Assembly: GCA_030654695.1 (NCBI GenBank) | Contig: JAURWY010000028.1 | Location: 1 to 64,000 of the forward strand | Length of the DNA: 64,000 bases | Reading direction: 5' to 3' | Source: Polaromonas sp. | GTDB lineage: Bacteria; Pseudomonadota; Gammaproteobacteria; Burkholderiales; Burkholderiaceae_C | Shown here: positions 9,907 through 18,833 of the stretch, in pieces | How positions within the stretch are numbered: the first letter of the stretch is position 1 | How the letters are laid out: every line of letters begins with the position of its first letter | Program-made: the position numbers and the translations under genes | Notes under the pieces: model-generated | Databases searched by the model: none | Told to the model about the DNA's origin: nothing | What the model saw: only the letters and a program-made list of their open reading frames with translations

Positions 9907-10584
9907 TCAGCGCGCGGCTTCGATCTTCACCAGCCAAATCGCCAACTCACGCCCCGCAGCGTCCGTTGCCACACCCAAAGCGCGGACACCGCCTGGCGCA
10001 TCGGGTGTCCTCGCAGGTTGGCGTGACAGCACCTGCCGCTGCGCCAGCACCTTAGCACCCACGGGAGTGTGTTCGATCAACGTGGCGCGCAGTCGCAGCA
10101 AGGCGAAGCTCACCGTGGGTGACTCAAAAAAGTGACTGAATTCGTCAAGTTCCACACGCAATACCAGCGGCAGCTTACCTTGTACGCGCGTCATGGCGGC
10201 ACCTTCGCCAGCCGACAGCACGGCATACTGCTGGCCCAATATCTGGCGCAGTCGCTGTTGCACCAAGCCGGTTACCGGCATGCTCCAGTGGGCCAGCGCG
10301 TAAGGCCGGAGTTGCTGCGCATCGGCATACCCGAGCCGATACAGGACGGCCAATTTATCAAGCGCGCCATTGCTGGATGCGACATCGGCCAGCGCCAGTA
10401 ACGGCAGCCCCATCGGCTGGGTCAGTGTCGCCGCGTCCAGCGCTCCGGGGCCGAAGTCATAGACCGCGGCGCGCACGGGTCGGGTCGGCAGACTGCCGCA
10501 GGCACTCAAACCCAGCATCAACAGCGGTGCGGTCAGTCGCATGGCAAACGAGCGTCGTGACGCGGTCAAATGGCGCTGGCTCAT
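9907..10584 (-). CDS. ABC-type transport auxiliary lipoprotein (PqiC/LetC-like)
   Basis: A 225-residue outer-membrane lipoprotein candidate. A signal peptide ends in the lipobox LSAC (cysteine near residue 29), followed by a PqiC-like domain with YDFGPG and a periplasmic alpha/beta body. Proteins of this family accompany MlaD/PqiB-type MCE proteins and are thought to receive or pass lipids at the outer membrane. The start codon overlaps the MlaD stop by 4 bp (ATGA), showing translational coupling. It is the last gene of the four-gene operon. Function is inferred from family and context. Confidence 0.85.
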   Translation of the reverse strand: MSQRHLTASRRSFAMRLTAPLLMLGLSACGSLPTRPVRAAVYDFGPGALDAATLTQPMGLPLLALADVASSNGALDKLAVLYRLGYADAQQLRPYALAHWSMPVTGLVQQRLRQILGQQYAVLSAGEGAAMTRVQGKLPLVLRVELDEFSHFFESPTVSFALLRLRATLIEHTPVGAKVLAQRQVLSRQPARTPDAPGGVRALGVATDAAGRELAIWLVKIEAAR

Positions 10585-11492
10585 GGTTGCACTTTCTTTA
10601 GATTCATCGCATTAAACCCAGCTTCGCCCGGTCCGGGCGTTGGCGCTCCGCTGCCGAAAATCAAGGCTTGCGGATTTTCATTGACGGCGCTGACGGTACG
10701 CCGCAACTGACGCATGGTCAGCGTGGTTTCGTCGGCGACCTCGCCAAGTTTGGGTAAGGTCGCCGTACCGAACGTGTCGACGGTGCGGACCAAGGTCGTG
10801 CTGGCTTCGCCCATCTGGGTCGCGGCCACACTGATGTCACCGGCCGCTGTTTGCAGCGACTGCAAGGTCTGGCTGCTTTGGCGCGACAACGCTGGCAACG
10901 TCGCCAACGTTGGCCGCAGCGCTGCCGCTAACTGGCTGACGCTGCCGGCGGCTGAACCGATTTGGGTGATGGCTGTCTGCACCGAGGCTTGGTTGTCGGG
11001 GCTGATCAAGTGGGTCAACCCGGCACTGACCTGCTGGATCTGCCCCAGGATGGTGGCGGATTGCTGCAGCAATTGATCGACCACGCCGGGGCGCAGCGGA
11101 ATGCGCGGTGGGTTAGCGTCGTTGGCGACCAACCGCTCTGTCTGCGGGGCATCATCATCGAGCTGTATGAAACCCAGCCCCGTCACGCCCTGCGCGGTGA
11201 TGATGGCGAATGTACTGCGCGTGATCGGTGTGTTCACATCAACCGATATCCGCACCAGCACCTGCCCCTGAGTGCCAGGGTCAAAGCCGATGGATTCGAC
11301 CTTGCCAACAGGAACGCCTCGAAAGCGCACGGCCGCTTGTGCCTGCAAGCCAGAAATGGCTTGCGCGGTAGAAATATCGTAGAGGTAGCGCTCGCCTTTG
11401 TCACGCGTCAGCCAAACGGCCATCGCCACCAGCAATGCCATCAAGGCCAGCACAAACGTACCGGCGGCTAGCGCGTGGGCTTTGTTTTCCAT
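10581..11492 (-). CDS. MlaD/MCE family periplasmic lipid-binding protein
   Basis: A 303-residue protein with one N-terminal transmembrane helix (about residues 8-28), then a single MCE domain (VRFRGVPVGKVESIGFD, then VTGLGFIQLDD near residues 55-115). A long C-terminal helical region, rich in Gln, Ser, Thr and Ala, probably forms a coiled tunnel-like extension. MCE proteins form hexameric rings that pass phospholipid or other hydrophobic molecules between membranes. The C-terminal extension is longer than in E. coli MlaD (183 aa) and resembles the single-domain members with PqiC partners. Confidence 0.9.
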   Translation of the reverse strand: MENKAHALAAGTFVLALMALLVAMAVWLTRDKGERYLYDISTAQAISGLQAQAAVRFRGVPVGKVESIGFDPGTQGQVLVRISVDVNTPITRSTFAIITAQGVTGLGFIQLDDDAPQTERLVANDANPPRIPLRPGVVDQLLQQSATILGQIQQVSAGLTHLISPDNQASVQTAITQIGSAAGSVSQLAAALRPTLATLPALSRQSSQTLQSLQTAAGDISVAATQMGEASTTLVRTVDTFGTATLPKLGEVADETTLTMRQLRRTVSAVNENPQALIFGSGAPTPGPGEAGFNAMNLKKVQP

Positions 11493-11528
11493 GAAGTATC
11501 TTTCGGGTCTGTCAACAATGAGGATGCG

Positions 11529-12314
11529 TCAGGCAGATGCAAATGGCGGCAGCGCAGCGACTGCGCGGCGGCCACGCTCGCCCAGAAAAAAGTCGTGAAC
11601 GAAAGGATGGTCAAAGGCCAGCACCTCTGGGGCGGGACCATTGACAATCACTTTGCGATCGGCCAGCACGGCGATGCGCGTACTCAGTTCAAAAATCGTG
11701 TCGAGGTCGTGCGTCACCATGACCACGGTCAAACCCATGTCACGGTGCATCGCGCGCAGCAACTGACACAAGCCATCAGCGCTCTCCGGGTCCAGACCGG
11801 CGGTCGGCTCGTCAAGCAACAGCAGTGGTGGGTCCATGATGAGCGCCCGCGCCAATGCCACACGCTTGACCATGCCGCCCGACAACTGGCTCGGCATCTT
11901 GTCGGCCGCATCGGCGTCCAAACCGACCATGCGCAGCTTGATCATGGCGGCCTCTTGAATGAATGAGGGCGGGAACACTTTTAATTCGCGCAGCGGAAAG
12001 GCGATGTTCTCCAGCACCGTGAAGGCTGAGAAAAGCGCACCGTGCTGAAACAGCATGCCGATGTGCGCGGCCGCCCCCTTTTGCGCCAATGCGGCCACCG
12101 GACGACCGAGCACCCGAATCTCGCCGCGCGTCGGCTGCGCCAACCCCAGCATCTGCCGCAGCAAAACAGTTTTACCCGTACCGGACCCTCCGACCAGCGA
12201 TAGGATTTCACCGGCTTCAATTTGCAAGTCAAGATTCTCATGGATGACGCGCTCACCCTCGGGCGATGGAAAGGTCGTCCACAACTGACGGATGTCCACC
12301 GCCAACTCACGCAT
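11529..12314 (-). CDS. MlaF-like ABC transporter ATPase
   Basis: The ATPase of the MCE transporter, 261 residues, cytoplasmic. Walker A is GGSGTGKT (42-49), the Q-loop lies at MLFQHGALF, the signature LSGGMVKR begins near residue 144, and Walker B is LLLLDEPTAGLD (DE at 168-169). The SGGM signature and the FQxGALF Q-loop are characteristic of the MlaF/Ttg2A subfamily. It sits between the permease and MlaD genes with gaps of 15 and 36 bp. Confidence 0.93.
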   Translation of the reverse strand: MRELAVDIRQLWTTFPSPEGERVIHENLDLQIEAGEILSLVGGSGTGKTVLLRQMLGLAQPTRGEIRVLGRPVAALAQKGAAAHIGMLFQHGALFSAFTVLENIAFPLRELKVFPPSFIQEAAMIKLRMVGLDADAADKMPSQLSGGMVKRVALARALIMDPPLLLLDEPTAGLDPESADGLCQLLRAMHRDMGLTVVMVTHDLDTIFELSTRIAVLADRKVIVNGPAPEVLAFDHPFVHDFFLGERGRRAVAALPPFASA

Positions 12315-12329
12315 GATGCACCACGATCT

Positions 12330-13514
12330 TCATATGCCCACATTTCTAAACAGCACGGCGAACAGGGCATCGACCAAAATCACAACAGTGATCGAAGTCA
12401 CGACCGAGGCTGTGGTGCCTTGGCCCAAGCTCTCGGTATTTGGTTTCACGCGCAAGCCGTAATGACAGGCGATCAACGCAATCAGCAACCCAAACACGGC
12501 CGACTTGGCTGTGGCCAGCACCAAGTTGCTGACTTCCACCGCGCCGGGCAAGGCGTTGGCGAAGAACACCAAGCTCACGTTCATCGACAGATCGGCCGTC
12601 AGCATGCCGCCCAGCAGCGACCACGCTGTGGTCCAGATGCTGATGAGCGGCATCACCAAGGCCAGCGCCAAGGCCCGCGGCAGCACCAGCCGAAAGCCGC
12701 GTTCAATGCCCATGACACGCATGGCATCAAGTTCTTCTGTGACCCGCATGACGCCAATTTGCGCCGTGATGGAGGAGCCCGAGCGGCCGGCGATCAGGAT
12801 GGCCGCGAGCATCGGGCCGAGCTCACGAATCAGCGACACGCCGAGGATGTTCACGACAAATGCATCAGCGCCAAATTGCAACAGCTGCCGCGAAATCAGG
12901 TACGCCAGCACCACGCCAATCAAAAACCCGACCAGCGCGGTGATCGGCAAGGCGGTCGCGCCGATGCGAAACAAATGACCCGACACATCTCGCCACGGGC
13001 CGTCTTGCGGCCGACGCAGCAATCGCAGCAAGTCCAACAGCAACTGCCCCATCAGTCGCGTCAGACCGAGAACGTGGTCTGCGCCGCGCAACAGCCACAA
13101 GCCAAAATTTTCAAAACGCGTCAGCCAGCTGGGTTGGGTGCGTGCCGGCGGCGGCACGCTGAAGCGGGCGACAGCATCAAGGATGCGCCGTTGGCTGTCG
13201 TCAGCCTGCACATCGGCGGGCCACTGACGGCCCCAGTGGGTCCACAGCATCTGCGCACCGACATGGTCAAGCCGGTCGATTTGGCGCAAGTCCCAACCTG
13301 TCTGGCTGCCTTCGCGGCCGCTCTTCAGCGCCCGCAAATGAGGCACCAGCGCAGCCCAGACCGCCGGCACGGCCAAGTCTGCAGCCGTCCACCGGCCACG
13401 CAATTGTTGCGTGGCGCCCGCTGACGTTTCGCGCCGTTCAATGCGAGGGGCCGTTGCATTTGCACTGGCGCTGTTCTGTAGTGGCTTGGGAAAAATGGGC
13501 TGGGTGGCAGTCAT
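12330..13514 (-). CDS. MlaE-like permease with N-terminal STAS-like domain
   Basis: A 394-residue inner-membrane permease. Residues ~35-120 look like a soluble STAS/MlaB-type domain (RGRWTAADLAVP, DLRQIDRLDHVGAQML). The MlaE domain follows with about five to six helices and the family sequences ALVGFLIGVVLAY, LIRELGPMLAAILIAGRSGS and EELDAMRVMGIERG. In E. coli the STAS subunit MlaB is a separate protein; here it appears fused, which explains why no mlaB gene is present. There is also no mlaC gene. It is the first gene of the operon, divergent from the GMC oxidoreductase gene across about 275 bp. Confidence 0.9.
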   Translation of the reverse strand: MTATQPIFPKPLQNSASANATAPRIERRETSAGATQQLRGRWTAADLAVPAVWAALVPHLRALKSGREGSQTGWDLRQIDRLDHVGAQMLWTHWGRQWPADVQADDSQRRILDAVARFSVPPPARTQPSWLTRFENFGLWLLRGADHVLGLTRLMGQLLLDLLRLLRRPQDGPWRDVSGHLFRIGATALPITALVGFLIGVVLAYLISRQLLQFGADAFVVNILGVSLIRELGPMLAAILIAGRSGSSITAQIGVMRVTEELDAMRVMGIERGFRLVLPRALALALVMPLISIWTTAWSLLGGMLTADLSMNVSLVFFANALPGAVEVSNLVLATAKSAVFGLLIALIACHYGLRVKPNTESLGQGTTASVVTSITVVILVDALFAVLFRNVGI

Positions 13515-13790
13515 GAGATGGATTCAAAAGCCCGATCGCTGCAGAGCATGCAAAACCGTTTTTAGAGCTTAAGCTCTGCCGCTGCGCCTAAGCCACAGCA
13601 TTCAGCATCAATGTTTGAAGGCTTTTTCCTACAAAAGACCCTCGTCACGCGCGTACTGGGGCAAGGGTTTGTTGGCGCCAAGCGACGGCTGCTTTTTGTC
13701 ACAATAGCCGGCGCGCAGCTCTACCTTAGGCGTTTGCGCGCTGGATACGCTTGGCGCGACCTTCGCGCCCCACCCTTTTGTTTGAAACCC

Positions 13791-15521
13791 ATGAGTGACA
13801 ACATCTTTGACTACATCATCATTGGCGGCGGCACCGCCGGTTGCCTGCTGGCGAACCGCCTTAGCGCCAACGCCACCAAGCGGGTGCTGATGATCGAGGC
13901 CGGCCGCAAAGATGACTACCACTGGATCCACATTCCCGTCGGTTACCTGCACTGCATCGGAAACCCGCGCACCGACTGGCTGTACCAGACGGAAGCAGAC
14001 CCCGGCCTCAATGGCCGCGCCTTGCGTTATCCGCGCGGCAAAACGCTGGGCGGCTCGTCCAGCATCAACGGCATGATTTACATGCGCGGCCAAGCTCGTG
14101 ACTACGACCGCTGGGCCGACCTCACGGGCGACGAGGCTTGGCGCTGGGACAGCGCTCTGGCCAGCTTCAAGCAGCACGAAAACCATTACAAACTCGACGC
14201 TTCGCACGGCCCTGTCAGTGACGACTTCAAACGCCTGCATGGCCACAAAAGCCAGCACGTGAACAGCCAAGGGCTGGCCAAAAAAATAGGTGGCGAGTGG
14301 CGCGTCGACAAACAGCGCTTGCGCTGGGACATCCTTGATGCCTTTTCCCAAGCCGCACAACAAACCGGCATCCCTGCCACCGAAGACTTCAACGGCGGCG
14401 ACAACGAGGGCGTGGCTTACTTCGAGGTCAACCAAAAAGACGGCCTGCGCTGGAACACCGCCAAAGCCTTTTTACGACCCACCTGCTTTGGACGTCCCAA
14501 CTTTGAAATGTGGACCAGCGCGCAGGTGACGCAGCTGTTGATTGAAAAGCAAGCCGATGGCAGCCAGCGCTGCACCGGCGTCGAAGTCTGGACCGGCGAC
14601 GAACGCGTCAAGGCCTTTGCTACGCGCGACTCAGGCGGCTTGCGCGGCGAAGTCATTCTTTGCGCCGGCAGCATCGGCTCGCCGCACATTCTGCAGCTCT
14701 CAGGCATTGGCCCGGCCGCGCTGCTGCAACAACACGGTATTGAGGTTAAGCAAGACCTGCCGGGTGTTGGCGCCAACCTGCAAGACCACTTGCAAATCCG
14801 TTCGGTCTACAAAATTCAAGCCAATGGCCGCCGTAACTTGTCGCTCAACACCATGGCCAATTCGCTCTGGGGTAAGGCCAAGATCGGCCTCGAATACGCG
14901 CTGCGCCGCACCGGTCCTATGAGCATGGCACCTTCGCAGCTGGGCGCCTTCACCCGCTCCAGCCCCGACCGGCCGTACCCGAATATTCAATACCACGTGC
15001 AACCCCTGTCGCTCGACGCCTTTGGTGAACCGCTGCACGCCTTCAATGCATTCACGGCCAGTGTCTGCAACCTGAACCCAACCAGCCGCGGCACGGTCAG
15101 CCTCAAAAGCGGCAACTTTGCAGATGCACCCGCCATCGCGCCCCACTACTTGAGCACGCCAGAAGACCAACAAGTCGCCGTCGAATCCTTGCGGCTGACG
15201 CGGCGTATCGTCAGCCAAAGCGCGCTGGCAAGCTACCAGCCTGAAGAATTTCGGCCAGGCACTCAATTTCAGACCGACGAAGAACTGGTCCGGCTGGCTG
15301 GCGACATTGCGACGACCATTTTTCACCCGGTCGGCACCACCAAAATGGGGGCGACTGACGACCCGATGGCGGTGGTGGACTCGCACTTGCGCGTCAAAGG
15401 CATCGTCGGCCTTCGGGTCGTCGACGCTGGCGTGATGCCATTGATCACCAGCGGCAACACCAACTCCCCGACCTTGATGATTGCCGAAAAGGCCGCCGCT
15501 TGGATTACCGAGGGCGAGTGA
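13791..15521 (+). CDS. GMC family FAD-dependent oxidoreductase (alcohol/choline dehydrogenase-like)
   Basis: A 576-residue flavoenzyme that oxidises an alcohol to an aldehyde. The FAD-binding motif IIIGGGTAGCLLANRL is at residues ~8-23. GMC signature 1 is the RYPRGKTLGGSSSINGMIYM region near residue 80, and signature 2 is GSIGSPHILQLSGIG near residue 290. The C-terminal FHPVGTTKMG and NTNSPTLMIAEKAA carry the catalytic His and Asn. Relatives include choline dehydrogenase BetA and the alkanol dehydrogenase AlkJ; the substrate cannot be fixed here. The frame is open ~60 codons upstream, but the ATG chosen gives the canonical N-terminus. It appears monocistronic. Confidence 0.9.
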   Translation: MSDNIFDYIIIGGGTAGCLLANRLSANATKRVLMIEAGRKDDYHWIHIPVGYLHCIGNPRTDWLYQTEADPGLNGRALRYPRGKTLGGSSSINGMIYMRGQARDYDRWADLTGDEAWRWDSALASFKQHENHYKLDASHGPVSDDFKRLHGHKSQHVNSQGLAKKIGGEWRVDKQRLRWDILDAFSQAAQQTGIPATEDFNGGDNEGVAYFEVNQKDGLRWNTAKAFLRPTCFGRPNFEMWTSAQVTQLLIEKQADGSQRCTGVEVWTGDERVKAFATRDSGGLRGEVILCAGSIGSPHILQLSGIGPAALLQQHGIEVKQDLPGVGANLQDHLQIRSVYKIQANGRRNLSLNTMANSLWGKAKIGLEYALRRTGPMSMAPSQLGAFTRSSPDRPYPNIQYHVQPLSLDAFGEPLHAFNAFTASVCNLNPTSRGTVSLKSGNFADAPAIAPHYLSTPEDQQVAVESLRLTRRIVSQSALASYQPEEFRPGTQFQTDEELVRLAGDIATTIFHPVGTTKMGATDDPMAVVDSHLRVKGIVGLRVVDAGVMPLITSGNTNSPTLMIAEKAAAWITEGE

Positions 15522-15706
15522 CCGCCCGTTAAATTCGTCGAAAAAGGCTTCCCCCTCGGGAAAGCCCTGATGCACTGAGACGGTGCAACGACCTATAGTG
15601 GCGTACTTGCCAACGAGCCTAGCTGCTCGCAACGCGGGGAGGCGAGGAGACAAAATAAGTCCAACAACAATAAGTTAAACGACAAAGTCTTATCAGACTA
15701 AATCGA

Positions 15707-15737
15707 AAAAAAGCGTCGGTGACCCCGGCGCTTTTTT
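15707..15737 (+). terminator. Rho-independent terminator, potentially bidirectional
   Basis: AGCGTCGG and CCGGCGCT form an 8-bp stem (one G-T pair) with a 5-nt loop. It is followed by six Ts on the plus strand and preceded by a run of As, so it can work in both directions. It lies about 190 bp after the GMC gene and 60 bp before tauE. The ~190 bp between the GMC stop and this hairpin holds no gene that could be recognised. Confidence 0.75.
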
Positions 15738-15797
15738 ATGCCTGCTCGCAGCCCAGAGCCGTCTTTTTGACCGCTTACCCGATGAGACAATGCGAGC

Positions 15798-16556
15798 ATG
15801 GAACTCATCTTTGTCACCTGCGCCTCGTTGCTGGCCGGGTTCGTCGACTCGATCGTCGGCGGCGGCGGCCTGATTCTGGTGCCGGCATTGTTTGCAGCTT
15901 TCCCGACGACCCATCCCGCCACTCTGTTTGGCATCAACAAGGGCGCCTCCATTTGCGGCACCGCCGTGGCGACGGCGCAATACGCCAGGCGCGTCGACAT
16001 GCGCTGGGCGGCGCTGCTGCCCGCTGCGCTGATCGGCTTTGCGGGCTCTTTCGCCGGTGCTTGGCTGGTCACCGAAGTTTCACCCCAGTTTTTGCGCAAA
16101 GTCTTGCCCGTGGTGCTGCTGGCTGTGCTGGTTTATACCTTGGCCAAAAAGGAGTTGGGGCGCCACCACGCCCCGCGTTTCAGCGGCCGGGCAGAGACAC
16201 TGGCGGCCTGCTGCATCGGTTTGGTACTGGGCTTTTACGATGGGTTTTTTGGCCCTGGAACGGGCAGCTTTTTTGTCTTTTTGTTCGTTCGTTGGCTGGG
16301 CTACGACTTTTTAAATGCCTCGGCCTCGGCCAAGCTACTGAACACCGCCACCAACTTGGCCGCCTTGCTGTTGTTCGCCTACAAAGGGCACGTTTGGTGG
16401 CACTTTGCGCTGACGATGGCGATCGCCAATGTGCTGGGCAGCCTGCTCGGGACACACATGGCGCTCAAACATGGCGCCGCTTTTGTGCGTGTGGTCTTCA
16501 TCTTTGTGGTCAGCGCGTTGATCATGAAAACGGGTTACGACGCCTTCCTCCGCTAA
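15798..16556 (+). CDS. TauE/SafE (TSUP) family membrane transporter
   Basis: A 252-residue inner-membrane protein with about seven to eight hydrophobic helices and the two TSUP repeats. The first repeat has AGFVDSIVGGGGLILVPAL and TLFGINKGASICGT; the second has GFYDGFFGPGTGSFFVF and ASAKLLNTATNLAAL. The family exports or imports sulfite, sulfoacetate or other organosulfur anions, but the substrate is not predictable. Its stop codon is only 2 bp from the convergent mrdA stop, leaving no room for a separate terminator. Confidence 0.88.
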   Translation: MELIFVTCASLLAGFVDSIVGGGGLILVPALFAAFPTTHPATLFGINKGASICGTAVATAQYARRVDMRWAALLPAALIGFAGSFAGAWLVTEVSPQFLRKVLPVVLLAVLVYTLAKKELGRHHAPRFSGRAETLAACCIGLVLGFYDGFFGPGTGSFFVFLFVRWLGYDFLNASASAKLLNTATNLAALLLFAYKGHVWWHFALTMAIANVLGSLLGTHMALKHGAAFVRVVFIFVVSALIMKTGYDAFLR

Positions 16557-16558
16557 GC

Positions 16559-18703
16559 TTAGCGCGGCGAACTGGTCCCTGCGGCGGGCTGAACAGCCAC
16601 AGCGGCTTGCCCCGAGTTGGCAAACATCTTCAACGCTGCCGCAGACAAAACCGGTCCAGTCGATGGGACTGCAGGCAAAACGCCGGTCACCCCCTGCATC
16701 GCCTTAGGCGTCCCCGCGGCATTAAAGAGGCTCTTAGGCAAGGGGCCTCCGGCAGTGGCATCGGTCCCACCCACCACATTCACACTGGCGACATCGCGCG
16801 GCTTGCCGATAGGGCCTCCAGCCAAACCCTTTTGTACAGCCTGCAAATCTTCAGCGTTGGGGTAACGGCCCAACAGCACATAGTCAAACACCCGACGAGC
16901 GATGGGTGCGGCATGCGCAGCACCAAAGCCGGCATTTTCAACCACCAGCGCTAGCGCAATCTCAGGATTTTCAGCCGGTGCGAATGCAATGTACAGGGCA
17001 TGATCCCGCAGGTGTTCTTCAAGCTTGCGCGCATCGTATTTGTCTTTTTGACCCACCGACACAGCCTGTGCCGTACCGGTCTTACCGCCGCTCAAGTAGC
17101 TGGCACCGGCAAACACGCGTGCCGATGTCCCCTCTTGGGTCACGCCGACCATTGCTCGCCGCAGCACATCGACATTTTCTGGCTTGAAACCAAGATCAAC
17201 CGGCGGCTCTATCGGAGCCGGCAACAACGCACGCGTCACGCTGTCTTGCGTACCCAGAATCAGCCGCGGTTTGTGTTTGATACCGTTGTTGGCCAAGGTC
17301 GCCGTGGCTTGCGCCAATTGCAACATGGTGAAGGCGTTGTAACCTTGGCCAATGCCCAGCGAAATGGTTTCGCCGGCATACCATTTTTGCTGATCGGCCC
17401 GCTTGTACGTCTTGCGCTTCCAGTCTTGGTTGGGCAGCACACCACGCACCTCGCCCTGGATGTCAATGCCCGTGATCTGCCCAAAGCCCAGCGGTTTCAT
17501 GAAGTCATAGATCGCGTCCACACCGAGCTCATTGGCCAAGGAGTAGTAATACACATTGCTCGACTTGACGATGCTCTGGTGCATGTCCACCGGACCCAAT
17601 GCTGAGCCATGGCTGCGGAACTGGTGACCGCCAAAAGTCCAGGAACCCGTGTCGTTGATGATCGCCGCTGGCGAGCGTTTACCGGCTTCCAATGCGGCCA
17701 TGGCCATGAAGGGTTTGTAAGTTGAGCCCGGTGGATAAGTGCCACGCAGCGCGCGGTTCAACAGCGGCTTGTCAAGCGATTGGTTCAGAGCTTGCCAGCT
17801 CTCGGTGTCGATCCCGTCGACAAACAAATTGGGGTCGAACGTCGGTTTGCTCACAAAAGCGAGAACCTCCCCCGACCGCGGGTCCATGGCGACCATCGCA
17901 CCGCGGCGCTCGCCAAACATATCTTCAATCAGTTTTTGCAGCTTGATGTCGATGGTCAGCATGACGGTGTTGCCTGGCGTCGCCGGGCTGCTGGCCAATT
18001 TGCGAACCGCCCGCCCGCCCGCCGATCTTTCGACTTGTTCAACACCCGTGATGCCGTGCAACTGGGTTTCATAGCTTTGCTCGACGCCGAGTTTGCCGAT
18101 GTAGTCCGTGCCGCGGTAATTGCCTTCTTCGTCGCTGTCTTCAATGCTCTCTTTTTCGCGCTGGTTGATGCGGCCGATGTAGCCCACCACGTGACTGCCC
18201 AGCTCACCGTAGGGATAGCTGCGAAAAAGCCGGGCCTTGACGTCGACCCCTGGAAAACGAAATCGCTGAGCCGCAAAACGAGCCACTTCTTCATCTGTCA
18301 GCCGCGTGCGAATCGGCAAGGAGTCGAAGTTTCGAGCGTCATCGCGCAGCTTCTTAAAACGCCGTCTGTCGCGCAACTGAATCTCAACAACGGCGGCCAG
18401 CGCGTCGATGGTGGCCTCCATGTCGACCACTTTAGAAGGCGTGATTTCAAGCGTGTACGCAGAATAATTGGTGGCCAGCACCACGCCGTTGCGGTCGAGG
18501 ATCAGCCCGCGATTCGGCACAATCGGCACAATCGCAGTGCGGTTGCTTTCTGCTTGCTCACTCAAGTCCTCATACCGCACCACCTGCAGATAGACCAGCC
18601 GAAGACTCAGCAGCAAAAAAGCGGCCAGCATCACAAAGCTCGCCACCATCACCCGGTCGCGAAACCGATACAAGTCGACTTCAACGTTTCTAATCTCAAT
18701 CAT
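16559..18703 (-). CDS. mrdA: Penicillin-binding protein 2, elongasome transpeptidase
   Basis: PBP2 cross-links peptidoglycan during cell elongation with the MreBCD-RodA complex. The 714-residue product has a single N-terminal membrane helix (about 20-40), a PBP dimerisation domain (RGLILDRNGVVLATN from ~65), and a transpeptidase domain with S327-TYK, the SSN motif near 381-383 and K541-TG. E. coli PBP2 has 633 residues. The extra ~85 residues at the C-terminus are Ala/Gly/Pro/Val-rich and low in complexity, probably a disordered periplasmic tail. It follows mreD on the same strand after 130 bp; no rodA follows. Confidence 0.95.
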   Translation of the reverse strand: MIEIRNVEVDLYRFRDRVMVASFVMLAAFLLLSLRLVYLQVVRYEDLSEQAESNRTAIVPIVPNRGLILDRNGVVLATNYSAYTLEITPSKVVDMEATIDALAAVVEIQLRDRRRFKKLRDDARNFDSLPIRTRLTDEEVARFAAQRFRFPGVDVKARLFRSYPYGELGSHVVGYIGRINQREKESIEDSDEEGNYRGTDYIGKLGVEQSYETQLHGITGVEQVERSAGGRAVRKLASSPATPGNTVMLTIDIKLQKLIEDMFGERRGAMVAMDPRSGEVLAFVSKPTFDPNLFVDGIDTESWQALNQSLDKPLLNRALRGTYPPGSTYKPFMAMAALEAGKRSPAAIINDTGSWTFGGHQFRSHGSALGPVDMHQSIVKSSNVYYYSLANELGVDAIYDFMKPLGFGQITGIDIQGEVRGVLPNQDWKRKTYKRADQQKWYAGETISLGIGQGYNAFTMLQLAQATATLANNGIKHKPRLILGTQDSVTRALLPAPIEPPVDLGFKPENVDVLRRAMVGVTQEGTSARVFAGASYLSGGKTGTAQAVSVGQKDKYDARKLEEHLRDHALYIAFAPAENPEIALALVVENAGFGAAHAAPIARRVFDYVLLGRYPNAEDLQAVQKGLAGGPIGKPRDVASVNVVGGTDATAGGPLPKSLFNAAGTPKAMQGVTGVLPAVPSTGPVLSAAALKMFANSGQAAVAVQPAAGTSSPR

Positions 18704-18833
18704 GACGTTGTGACTTCACCGGCAGATAAAAGTGCCTCGGCACGGCAAGTAAAAAGCACGGCCAGCCCCCTCGGGGCCAGCGCTGTACGCGAAGCGACAC
18801 GCGTGGGGGCCATATTTGGGCGCCATATCTGGT
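18704..18833. other. GC-rich intergenic segment between mreD and mrdA
   Basis: This 130-bp gap separates two genes that usually lie closer together. It contains short GC-rich inverted elements around CCCCCTCGGGG and resembles the repetitive intergenic segments common in this bacterial family. No open frame is supported. It may be a REP-like insertion within the mre operon. Confidence 0.35.

Noticed and set aside
12222-13424. 400-codon open frame on the plus strand opposite the MlaE gene
   Set aside because: It is an antisense shadow: rich in Gln, His and Arg, without family resemblance, while the other strand encodes a clear MlaE permease.
13611-13790. N-terminal extension of the GMC oxidoreductase
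   Set aside because: The extra ~60 residues precede the canonical FAD-binding N-terminus and lie in the divergent promoter region.
15522-15706. A small RNA between the GMC gene and the terminator
   Set aside because: A terminator is present but no promoter or recognisable RNA family was found; evidence too thin.
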